Shown here one piece after another: positions 11,211 to 18,693 of a stretch of DNA of 26,227 nt. The first letter of the stretch is position 1; each line of letters starts with the position of its first letter. The notes below the pieces were generated by a model. That model saw only the letters and a program-made list of their open reading frames with translations, made no database searches and was not told the DNA's origin. The position numbers and the translations under genes are program-made. This stretch comes from a virus. The stretch spans positions 1-26,227 of the IMG/VR virus record IMGVR_UViG_3300017758_000103; one strand, 5' to 3'.

Positions 11211-12837
11211 AAAATTTCCGTTAGATATACAAAAGATTAGCAAAGAAGAAACACGTTCGTACTTTGAAAATAAAACAACAACTATCTTTGGACCACCAGG
11301 CACAGGTAAGACTCACACTTTACTAAGCATTGTAGAAAAACATTTAGACGAGGGATACCGGCCGGAAGAAATAGGCTACTTCGCTTACACCAAGAAAGCG
11401 GCTAACGAAGCAATTGACAGAGCTACAAGCAAATTTGAATATGAAGAAAAAGACTTTGAGTGGTTTAGAACTTTACACAGCATGGCTTTTAAACAATTAA
11501 ATTTAACAACCAAAAGTGTTATGAAAGATAGGGACTACAAGGTTCTTGGCAAGACTTTACAGATAAAAGAATTTTTAAATGCTAACATTCAGATAGAAGA
11601 TAATGGACAAAGTATGCAGAAAAATCCTTTCATGCGTATCATAGAGTTAGCAAGAAACAATATGGTAAACATAGATACACAATGGAGAAGATCTCAAGGC
11701 CATGTAGAAGGTGGGTTTGAAGAATTAGAAAGAATATATGGAACATACATAAAGTATAAACAAGAACATGAGCTTTATGATTTTAATGACATGTTATTAG
11801 AATTAGTAAATGAGGGTGTTGTTCCCTCATTACCAGTCATCATAATAGATGAGGCTCAAGATTTAAGTATGCTTCAGTGGTACGCTGTAATTCTTTTAGC
11901 GAAAAGCACAAAACATATTTACATAGCCGGCGATGATGATCAAGCAATATTTAAATGGGCAGGTGCAATACCAGAAATGTTAATGCGTACACCTGGTAAC
12001 AAAAAGGTTTTAAATCAATCATTTAGAATACCAAAACGAGTGTATGATGTAGCAGAATCAGTAGCAAATAAAATTAAAGTTAGAGTAAAAAAAGAATGGT
12101 CGCCAACATCAAAGACAGGTGATGTATCACATTACTCTTCTATAGAATATGTTCCGTTTAATAAAGATGGTGAATACTATGTGCTAGCACGAACTAAATA
12201 TGTACTACAAAAAGTTGAAGAATATTTTAAACGAGAAGGAATAATTTACAATAGGTTTAATAAAAATAAATCTATATCAGAGAAAGTTTGTTACGCTATA
12301 AACTGTTGGAATAAGTTAGTTAATGGAGATACTATATCTTTAGGCGGGGCAAAGAATATGTACAAATACATACCAGGAGATGGTCCTATCAAAAGAGGAT
12401 TTAAAACCTGGGACAAAGCTTTGGAAGATGACATTGTTGTTAGTTACAATGATTTAGTTAATAATCATGGGTTACGAGTTCCTAAAGATTTAGCTTGGAA
12501 CGATGTATTAACGTTAATAAATGAAGATATTATCTTATATATTCGTAAATGTGAGAGAAGAGGTCAAGATATAAATGCTATACCTAAGATAAAAATACTT
12601 ACAATTCATGGATCGAAGGGTGGCGAAGCTGACAATGTTGTGTTATTATCTGAATTATCTCGTAAATCACATACGAGTTTATTAAAAAATGGAGACGATG
12701 AGAGAAGAGTTTTTTATACAGGAATTACTAGAACTAAAAGAAATTTATTCTTGGTTCGCTCATCTAACGATTACGAATATTCAGAAATGTTTTTAAGACA
12801 AAACTTTGGATTAAATAGGATAGAACATGCCGACTGA
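11191..12837 (+). CDS. UvrD/Rep-like superfamily 1 helicase
   Basis: A 548-aa SF1A helicase. Motif I GPPGTGKT (34-41), motif Ia FAYTKKAANEA, motif II DEAQ (220-223), motif III GDDDQAIFKWAGA (from 247), motif IV LNQSFR, motif V IHGSKGGEADNVVL (about 471) and motif VI YTGITRTKRNLF (about 508) are all clear. It is shorter than UvrD and lacks most of the 2B insert. Enzymes of this class unwind 3'-to-5' or, in the Dda-like branch, 5'-to-3'. It should act as the replicative or recombination helicase with the adjacent primase. The ATG overlaps the primase 3' end; an ATGATG doublet makes the exact start uncertain by one codon. Confidence 0.9.
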   Translation: MMQHLSKKFPLDIQKISKEETRSYFENKTTTIFGPPGTGKTHTLLSIVEKHLDEGYRPEEIGYFAYTKKAANEAIDRATSKFEYEEKDFEWFRTLHSMAFKQLNLTTKSVMKDRDYKVLGKTLQIKEFLNANIQIEDNGQSMQKNPFMRIIELARNNMVNIDTQWRRSQGHVEGGFEELERIYGTYIKYKQEHELYDFNDMLLELVNEGVVPSLPVIIIDEAQDLSMLQWYAVILLAKSTKHIYIAGDDDQAIFKWAGAIPEMLMRTPGNKKVLNQSFRIPKRVYDVAESVANKIKVRVKKEWSPTSKTGDVSHYSSIEYVPFNKDGEYYVLARTKYVLQKVEEYFKREGIIYNRFNKNKSISEKVCYAINCWNKLVNGDTISLGGAKNMYKYIPGDGPIKRGFKTWDKALEDDIVVSYNDLVNNHGLRVPKDLAWNDVLTLINEDIILYIRKCERRGQDINAIPKIKILTIHGSKGGEADNVVLLSELSRKSHTSLLKNGDDERRVFYTGITRTKRNLFLVRSSNDYEYSEMFLRQNFGLNRIEHAD

Positions 12838-13702
12838 AAGAAGTAAAAAATATCCAGGAGACTTAAACATTATAAGTTTAGGAGCAGGTGTACAATCATC
12901 AATGATGGCTCTTGCATTTAGTAGAGGAGAATACGAAGTTGTGCCAGGAGGTTCTGGTAAAATAGATTTTGCTATTTTTGCAGACACACAAAACGAAGGT
13001 GATGGTACATATGCATGGTTAGATTACTTAGAAAAACAATTAACTTTTCCAGTGATCCGGGTGACATGGGGCAATCTTCAGGAAGATGTAGAAAATTATA
13101 TAGACAACGGCGTCTATAAAAGAGGAGCATCAATACCTTTTTTCTTAGTAGGATTAGATGGCAAGAAAGGTTTAGCCAACCGAAGATGTACATCCACATA
13201 TAAAATAGAACAGATAGAACAAGGAATAAGACGAGAGTATGGTCTTAAAAAAGGACAGAGATGGCCTAAAGGTATGGTAGTTAATCAATACTTAGGTATC
13301 TCTTACGATGAAATATTTAGAATGAAAACATTTGAGAAAGCTTCTTATCGTTTTCACTACCCTCTTGTTAATAAAAAAGTAACAAGAATGGATTGTTTTA
13401 AATGGATGGAAGAGAGACAATATCCAAAACCTGCGAAGAGTGCATGTGTTTATTGTCCTTACCATGATAATAAATTTTGGAAAGAGATGAGAGATGAAAG
13501 ACCTAAAGAATGGAAACAGTGTGTTGACTTTGATAAGAAAGTTAGGAACGCAGGACCTGCATTAGGTTTATCGAGAGCTAAAGAACTATATATACACTCA
13601 CAAAGAATACCTTTAGATCAAGTAAATTTAGATAAAGGTTCAGATCAACCAAGTCTGTTTGGAGATATGGCGGATGAATGTGAAGGTATGTGTGGAGTAT
13701 AG
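12827..13702 (+). CDS. PP-loop ATPase, PAPS-reductase-like, with Cys clusters
   Basis: A 291-aa protein of the adenine nucleotide alpha-hydrolase (PP-loop) fold. The PP-loop SLGAGVQSS is at residues 17-25. RRCTSTYK (C121), a CVYCPYH pair (C207, C210) and a CEGMC pair (C285, C289) are typical of Fe-S-bearing PAPS-reductase-like, TtcA-like and DndC-like proteins. Phage members are usually labelled PAPS reductase, but the true substrate is unknown: sulphate reduction, tRNA thiolation or DNA sulphur/base modification are all conceivable. An AGGA site precedes the ATG and it overlaps the helicase gene by 11 bases, so it is expressed with the replication genes, which favours a nucleic-acid role. 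Confidence 0.75.
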   Translation: MPTERSKKYPGDLNIISLGAGVQSSMMALAFSRGEYEVVPGGSGKIDFAIFADTQNEGDGTYAWLDYLEKQLTFPVIRVTWGNLQEDVENYIDNGVYKRGASIPFFLVGLDGKKGLANRRCTSTYKIEQIEQGIRREYGLKKGQRWPKGMVVNQYLGISYDEIFRMKTFEKASYRFHYPLVNKKVTRMDCFKWMEERQYPKPAKSACVYCPYHDNKFWKEMRDERPKEWKQCVDFDKKVRNAGPALGLSRAKELYIHSQRIPLDQVNLDKGSDQPSLFGDMADECEGMCGV

Positions 13703-13738
13703 TAACTAAAGCCAGTTACATTAATAACAAGGAGAAAT

Positions 13739-15619
13739 ATGGCTGAAATAGAATGGGTACCTCCTAGTGAGATACCAGAATTAGTATATGAAGCAGATGT
13801 AGTTGCTATTGATTTAGAAACACATGATCCAGATATAAAAACAAAAGGTCCAGGTTGGGCTACAAACAATGGTAAAGTTATTGGCGTTGCAATCGCAGCT
13901 AATGGTTGGAAAGGATACTTTCCTGTAGGTCATGAAAAAGGTCCTAACATTGATGAAAGAATATTTAAAAGAAATTTTAAAAAGATTTTAGATAAAGATA
14001 ATATAAAAGTTTTTCATAACGCTATGTATGATGTTGGTTGGATGCGTCAGTGGGGACTAGAAGTTAAAGGAACTATTGTTGACACAATGATAGCTGCTCC
14101 TTTGATTGATGAGAATAGATTTAGATACTCATTAAATGAATTATCAAAAGATTATTTAAAAGAAAAAAAATATGAGTCAGGTTTATATGAAGCCGCAGCT
14201 CAGTGGGGAACTGATGCCAAAGGTGAGATGCATAAATTACCTGCTATGATAGTTGGTCCTTACGCAGAAAAAGATGCAGAACTTACTTTAAAATTATGGA
14301 ACATATTTAAATTACAAATAAAAGAAGATGAGCTTCAACAGGTGTTTGAGTTAGAAACTAAATTATTTCCTGTTTTATTTGAAATGAAATCAAAGGGAGT
14401 GAGGGTAGATCTTGACAGAGCAGAAAGTATTAAGAAAAATTTTAAGAATACAGAGAAGAAGATACTTGATAAAATATTACAAGATACGGGCGTTGCAGTT
14501 GACATTTGGGCTGCGGCAAGCGTTGCGAAAGCTTTTGACTCGGCGGGTATAAAATATGAAAGAACTGCTAAGAGTAAACAGCCTAAATTTGATAAAGGTT
14601 TTTTATCTAATCATCCTTCAGATTTAGCTCGTATGGTTGTAGAAGCCAGAGAGATAAACAAAGCTAGCACTACTTTTATTGATACATTATTAAAACATTC
14701 ACATAATGGTAGGATACATGCAGAGATACATCAATTGCGTGGAGATAAAGGAGGCACTGTATCGGGTAGACTAAGTATGTCGAATCCTAATTTACAACAG
14801 ATACCTGCAAGACATCCTACAATTGGACCTGCAATAAGAAGTTTATTTATTCCTGAAGAAGGAGAACAGTGGGGAGCCTTTGACTATTCACAGCAGGAGC
14901 CACGAATCATTGTTCATCACGCAGTATTACATGATCTTCCTGGAGCAAAAGAAGTTGCTAGTGCTTACATAAATGACCCTACTACAGACTTTCATCAAAA
15001 AGTTGCTGAGATGGCAAACATAGATCGTAAAAAAGCTAAGACAATTAATCTTGGTTTATCTTATGGCATGGGCCAGGGAAAGTTAGCCACGGAGCTTGGT
15101 CTTAATGAACAAGATGCCATAGACTTGTTTAAAGAATATCACAGTAGTGTTCCTTTTATAAGACAACTTAAAAGTATGGCAACTCAACAAGCCAGTAGAC
15201 GTGGGGAGAACAAAGGTTTTGTTAGAACAATCATGAAAAGAAAATGTCGTTTTAATTTATGGGAACCTGACACACCATTTAAAAAAAGAAAACCAGGAGA
15301 TGTTATACAATTTAATCAACCTTTACCAAAGCAACAGGCTGAAGATGAGTACGGTCCGGCTATACGAAGAGCTTTTACTTACACTGCTTTTAATAGAATT
15401 ATACAAGGATCTGCTGCGGATCAAACCAAGCAAGCAATGATAGATCTTCATGCAGAGGGAATAACACCAATGATACAGATACACGATGAGATAGCTGTAT
15501 CAGTTCGTGATCATCAAACAGCTAAAAAAATTGTAGATATCATGGAGAATGCATGTCAGTTAAAAGTACCTAGTAAAGTAGATGCTGAGTTAGGAAAAAA
15601 TTGGGGAGACTCAATGTGA
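13739..15619 (+). CDS. polA: Family A DNA polymerase with 3'-5' exonuclease
   Basis: A 626-aa phage PolA. The N-terminal DnaQ-like proofreading domain shows DLE (D25, E27), HNAMYD (D98) and YAEKD (Y175, D179). The polymerase domain has GRLSMSNPNLQQIPAR, motif A FDYSQQEPR (D382), motif B RKKAKTINLGLSYG and motif C IHDE (H582, D583). No 5'-nuclease domain is present, as in T7. In motif B the position equal to Phe762 of E. coli Pol I is Leu438. All key catalytic residues appear intact. AAGGAGAAAT precedes the ATG, with a 36-base gap from the PP-loop gene. It is the likely replicase. Confidence 0.92.
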   Translation: MAEIEWVPPSEIPELVYEADVVAIDLETHDPDIKTKGPGWATNNGKVIGVAIAANGWKGYFPVGHEKGPNIDERIFKRNFKKILDKDNIKVFHNAMYDVGWMRQWGLEVKGTIVDTMIAAPLIDENRFRYSLNELSKDYLKEKKYESGLYEAAAQWGTDAKGEMHKLPAMIVGPYAEKDAELTLKLWNIFKLQIKEDELQQVFELETKLFPVLFEMKSKGVRVDLDRAESIKKNFKNTEKKILDKILQDTGVAVDIWAAASVAKAFDSAGIKYERTAKSKQPKFDKGFLSNHPSDLARMVVEAREINKASTTFIDTLLKHSHNGRIHAEIHQLRGDKGGTVSGRLSMSNPNLQQIPARHPTIGPAIRSLFIPEEGEQWGAFDYSQQEPRIIVHHAVLHDLPGAKEVASAYINDPTTDFHQKVAEMANIDRKKAKTINLGLSYGMGQGKLATELGLNEQDAIDLFKEYHSSVPFIRQLKSMATQQASRRGENKGFVRTIMKRKCRFNLWEPDTPFKKRKPGDVIQFNQPLPKQQAEDEYGPAIRRAFTYTAFNRIIQGSAADQTKQAMIDLHAEGITPMIQIHDEIAVSVRDHQTAKKIVDIMENACQLKVPSKVDAELGKNWGDSM

Positions 15620-16275
15620 GTGTTTCTATATCTAAAATTTTACAAGTATTAGATAACCCTGAAGCTTTACAAAATTGGAGAGAAAGAGTTGGTCATGCAG
15701 AAGCAGAAAGAATAAGTAAACGTTCTTCTACTATAGGCACTGCTATGCATAAGTTTCTTGAGCATTGGATTGGTGATGACAAAGATTGTGTTGATCTAAC
15801 AGAAGAAGGTATCTTGGGTAGAAAAATGGCACAGCAAGTCTATGACCATGCAATCAAACATAAGTTAGAAGATTGTTGGCATATGGAATCTAAATTAAAA
15901 TTTGGAGATCACTATCATGGTAGATTAGATTTAGCTGGTATTTATTATCATCAACCTGTTGTTATAGATTTTAAACAATCAAACAAACCTAAAAGAAAAG
16001 AATGGTGTTGGAAGTATATGTGTCAGTTAGCAGCTTATGTGCTAGCACATAATAGCACATTCCCTAATAGACCTAAGATAAAAAAAGGTATTGTATTAAT
16101 GTGTTCACAAAATCTACACCTACAAAAATTTGAGTTAGAAGGCCAAGAATTAATAAAAGCTTGGAATCATTTTAAAAGTGCGATACGCTTTTGCAAAGAT
16201 AATGATATCTACGAAATCACACCAAAGCATTTCGATAAGATAAATATATTTAGAAGTAAATTAGGACTTAGATGA
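15616..16275 (+). CDS. PD-(D/E)XK nuclease, Cas4/RecB-like
   Basis: A 219-aa exonuclease-type protein. The GTAMHKFLEHW segment carries the N-terminal His, ESKLKF and GRLDLAG supply the conserved Glu and Asp, IDFKQ the Asp and Lys, and CQLAAYVLA the motif-QxxxY region. No four-Cys iron-sulphur cluster of the full Cas4 type is clear. It would process DNA ends during recombination or degrade host DNA. I choose the GTG at 15616, which overlaps the polymerase stop (GTGA) and has GGGGAG at good distance; a TTG five codons earlier has none. Coupling to the polymerase is likely. Confidence 0.85.
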   Translation: MSVSISKILQVLDNPEALQNWRERVGHAEAERISKRSSTIGTAMHKFLEHWIGDDKDCVDLTEEGILGRKMAQQVYDHAIKHKLEDCWHMESKLKFGDHYHGRLDLAGIYYHQPVVIDFKQSNKPKRKEWCWKYMCQLAAYVLAHNSTFPNRPKIKKGIVLMCSQNLHLQKFELEGQELIKAWNHFKSAIRFCKDNDIYEITPKHFDKINIFRSKLGLR

Positions 16276-16490
16276 TTAAAATATGGTTATTAATTTCAAT
16301 GGTGTCTATGCCAAGTTGGCCTTCAGTAAAACATAATGCTGAAGTTTGGTTTGATGAGACTAAATGTGAAAACAGACGCATTGAAGTAGAAAACAAATTA
16401 TATGATATTGCTTCGATGCAAGGACATGAAGTTTTATTTGTACAAACTTGGTGTTTAGAATCTGATATGTTTGTTCTTATAGGTTCTTGA
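16272..16490 (+). CDS. Small probably secreted protein, 72 aa
   Basis: The start MIKIWLLISMVSMPSWPS looks like a signal peptide (basic start, hydrophobic core), and the mature part has two Cys (in ETKCENR and TWCLES) that could form a disulphide in the periplasm. No family is recognised. ATGA overlap with the nuclease gene and an AGGA site support translation. As the penultimate gene of the replication block it may be an envelope-acting accessory. Confidence 0.6.
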   Translation: MIKIWLLISMVSMPSWPSVKHNAEVWFDETKCENRRIEVENKLYDIASMQGHEVLFVQTWCLESDMFVLIGS

Positions 16491-16696
16491 TAAAAATAAT
16501 TTTATTTTGCATTACAATTTTAATATGTGTAGGTGCCTTTATTTATTTTTCACCTTACCAAACGTTCATGCGTGACTGTCGTGTCGATGATTTTTTAGGT
16601 GGAGACATGAGTGATGAGTATTGTACATGGTTGTACAATGAATTTAGAAAAACCAAACCCATTACAGAGCTATTTTACCTTAAATGCACGCTATAG
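16487..16696 (+). CDS. Small membrane-anchored protein, 69 aa
   Basis: One hydrophobic N-terminal segment (IILFCITILICVGAFIYF, residues 4-21) and a polar, Cys-containing tail (C32, C46, C67). It could be a membrane-anchored or secreted protein. The start is a TTG overlapping the upstream stop (TTGA), so the coding call depends on coupling. It is not recognised. Together with its neighbour it resembles the small exported-protein pairs that some phages use for superinfection exclusion, which is a guess. Confidence 0.5.
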   Translation: MIKIILFCITILICVGAFIYFSPYQTFMRDCRVDDFLGGDMSDEYCTWLYNEFRKTKPITELFYLKCTL

Positions 16697-16799
16697 TTGT
16701 TTTTTTACACACCAGAACAAAAACATAGTTTTCTGGTACAATCACCCTACCGACCCCTAAACTTTGCATTGTAGGGGTCATTACGGGATAAAAATTTCT
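16697..16799. terminator. Convergent intergenic region with two hairpins
   Basis: The rightward replication block and the leftward virion block meet here. ACCAGAA/TTCTGGT (16711-16717 with 16731-16737) and GACCCCTA/TAGGGGTC (16752-16759 with 16772-16779) are perfect stems. Neither has a proper T-run downstream on either strand, so bidirectional termination is plausible from position but not canonical in form. Confidence 0.5.
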
Positions 16800-16970
16800 T
16801 TACTTCTTGGTTCTACCGCCTGATTTACGTCTTGTAGCTGCAGTTTTACCTCCAGCCTTTCTTTTGGTAGCTCCTCCTTTTTTGTATCCTTCGTTTCGAC
16901 GAATCTCTTTATCAACTCTTCTAATTTCATCTTTTTCATTCATGATATGTTTAGTTCTACTACTTTTCAT
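16800..16970 (-). CDS. Tiny basic Gly/Lys/Arg-rich protein, 56 aa
   Basis: The N-terminal 30 residues form a charged helix (MNEKDEIRRVDKEIRRNEGY), and the C-terminus is a disordered, very basic KGGATKRKAGG-type tail with repeating GG-K/R units. AAGGA lies seven bases before the ATG, which overlaps the upstream stop as ATGA. No family is recognised. The tail would bind DNA or acidic surfaces, and the gene ends the virion transcript. Confidence 0.7.
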   Translation of the reverse strand: MKSSRTKHIMNEKDEIRRVDKEIRRNEGYKKGGATKRKAGGKTAATRRKSGGRTKK

Positions 16971-17185
16971 TTAGCCATCCTTTCAAGTTTTTTATTAATA
17001 TTAATAACTTCGTTCTCAATGACAGCAATGCGTGTTTCTATTTTAGTAAAAATTTGTATTGCTGTTTCCATACGGTCTAAGTCTGTTTCCATAGCCGTAA
17101 CTCTTTGACTTGTCATACCCCAAGTAGCACCTAAGGCAACAAAAACTCCTACAAGCCAAACTGTATCTTTAAAGGTAAAAGTCAT
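16967..17185 (-). CDS. Membrane-anchored coiled-coil protein, 72 aa
   Basis: An N-terminal membrane segment (VWLVGVFVALGATWGM, residues 9-24) is followed by a predicted coiled coil with heptad-like Ile/Met/Leu spacing (residues 30-70). This layout is seen in phage lysis accessories such as spanin-like or holin-associated proteins, and in small DUF-type virion-block proteins. No family is certain. GGGAG lies upstream and the ATG overlaps the previous stop as ATGA. Its place at the end of the virion genes fits a lysis role. Confidence 0.65.
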   Translation of the reverse strand: MTFTFKDTVWLVGVFVALGATWGMTSQRVTAMETDLDRMETAIQIFTKIETRIAVIENEVININKKLERMAK

Positions 17186-18693
17186 ACTCCCATTAATCCT
17201 TCTTCATCTTGTATATCTACTATACCTAACATCTGAGCTGCTGTTTTAGGAGCATACTGTTGTGGCCTAGTATTACCTCCCATGTTTCTTTCAAGAACAG
17301 ATAGTGGTGTTTTATTAAATGAATTCATTAATGGATCTTGTGGTGTCATCTGAGGAAATAATCCTCCACCATTATTATATTCGTATCCTTGATTATAAAA
17401 ATCTCTCATGTTTTTCATATCTTGAAAAGCTTCTGATTGTGGATCCATTCCCGCAACTGTTCCTGTATATCCAAATTTATTTACATTAGTAGGAATACTT
17501 TGATCCATCATATTTGCAAAAGGCATTAAACCAAAACCATCTGTGTTTAATTTTTCTTGAGCTGCTTGTTTATAAGGATTAGTTGATCCATAAATATTGT
17601 ATTGATCAAATAAATCTAAAGGATCTCCCATTGCTAAATTTTCTCTAAATTTATTTTCTCCTGTTAAAGGTCCTTGAACGTCTGAAACTTCTTCTGTTGC
17701 CATTACTCCTTGATTATTACTTGTTAAGCTAGATACATAATCTTTGATGTCCTCCATTTTATCCATAGCAAGATCTTTACCTTGTCCCAATACCTTACTT
17801 AATATGTTTCCTAAAATTCCACCTTTCTTAATGTAATTTTCTATTAAAGAACTTGGTCCTTTTGTAAATCCTGCATCGTAAAATCTTTCGTCTCCTCCTC
17901 TTACTTTAATTTTTTCTAAAAAATCAGAATATTCTTTTCCATCCATTCCAGATTGTTCTCTAAAATCAACAATCTCTTCCATGTCAATACCGCCTGTTCC
18001 AGCACTATCTACAATTTGATTGTATTTATCTTCATTGTTTTGATTAATTGTAGAAGAACTTGGTGAAGTATTTATTGTACTGTTATTGTCATTAAAAGGA
18101 TTGCTTGGACCCGTGTTGTAGTTGCTTGGAGAAGAACTAGATGTTGCTGCAAATGCTTCAAAAGCCTCTTCATCAGGACCCTCATTTAATTGAGAAAAAG
18201 GATTACCTCCTGGTGCAAACTTCATTGTGCCACCATTAGCTTTTGTGTCTGCATATCTTGGAGTACTTTTTTCATCTTCAGTCAAAAATCTTTCAAGAAC
18301 ATTGTTATATTTTTGATATTGTTGAGGGTCTCTTATATCTTCAGTTTCACTAAAAGAAAAAGTTGTAGGATTACCATCTACATCATAATGATATGTAGTT
18401 CCTTCTGTTAAAACTTCTTCCCCAACCATTTTATTATCATCTGTTACATTTCGTGCTTGTTCCATTAATTCTGCAATGCCTGATAATTTACTACCTGCGT
18501 TTTCTCCAAATTTAAGTAATAACATTTCAATTAATTCTTTAAGTCCAGATTGTCCGGCGCCTTTACCAATTCCTCTTCCCATTGCATTCATTTGATTGTC
18601 TGTCATTTGATTGTCTGTCATATCAACTGTGTTACTACCTTCACGAACCGCTCTTGCTTCACCTTCTGTTAAATATAATTTATTATCAGCCAT
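17182..18693 (-). CDS. Unrecognised virion-block protein, 503 aa
   Basis: A long acidic, Gly/Asn/Met-rich protein. The N-terminus (MADNKLYLTEGEARAVREGS) is followed by a perfect tandem MTDNQ repeat and a helical segment (LKELIEMLLLKFGENAG). Further on come an NGGTMKFAPGG motif, a Ser/Asn/Thr-rich flexible linker, and a Met/Asn/Pro-rich C-terminal third containing NNGGGLFPQMTPQ. The ATG overlaps the previous stop as TAATG. It probably belongs to the particle, perhaps as a tail-tip or ejected protein. No enzymatic motif is seen. Confidence 0.65.
   Translation of the reverse strand: MADNKLYLTEGEARAVREGSNTVDMTDNQMTDNQMNAMGRGIGKGAGQSGLKELIEMLLLKFGENAGSKLSGIAELMEQARNVTDDNKMVGEEVLTEGTTYHYDVDGNPTTFSFSETEDIRDPQQYQKYNNVLERFLTEDEKSTPRYADTKANGGTMKFAPGGNPFSQLNEGPDEEAFEAFAATSSSSPSNYNTGPSNPFNDNNSTINTSPSSSTINQNNEDKYNQIVDSAGTGGIDMEEIVDFREQSGMDGKEYSDFLEKIKVRGGDERFYDAGFTKGPSSLIENYIKKGGILGNILSKVLGQGKDLAMDKMEDIKDYVSSLTSNNQGVMATEEVSDVQGPLTGENKFRENLAMGDPLDLFDQYNIYGSTNPYKQAAQEKLNTDGFGLMPFANMMDQSIPTNVNKFGYTGTVAGMDPQSEAFQDMKNMRDFYNQGYEYNNGGGLFPQMTPQDPLMNSFNKTPLSVLERNMGGNTRPQQYAPKTAAQMLGIVDIQDEEGLMGV
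18591..18620. repeat. Tandem 15-base repeat inside the 503-aa gene
   Basis: TTTGATTGTCTGTCA occurs twice head to tail without a gap. It adds the in-frame pentapeptide repeat MTDNQ-MTDNQ, so its copy number can change without breaking the frame. Confidence 0.85.

Noticed and set aside
11357-11366. Further CCGGCCGG matches (here and near 24984)
   Set aside because: They lie in coding sequence without the partner core at the fixed spacing, so they are not copies of the composite repeat.
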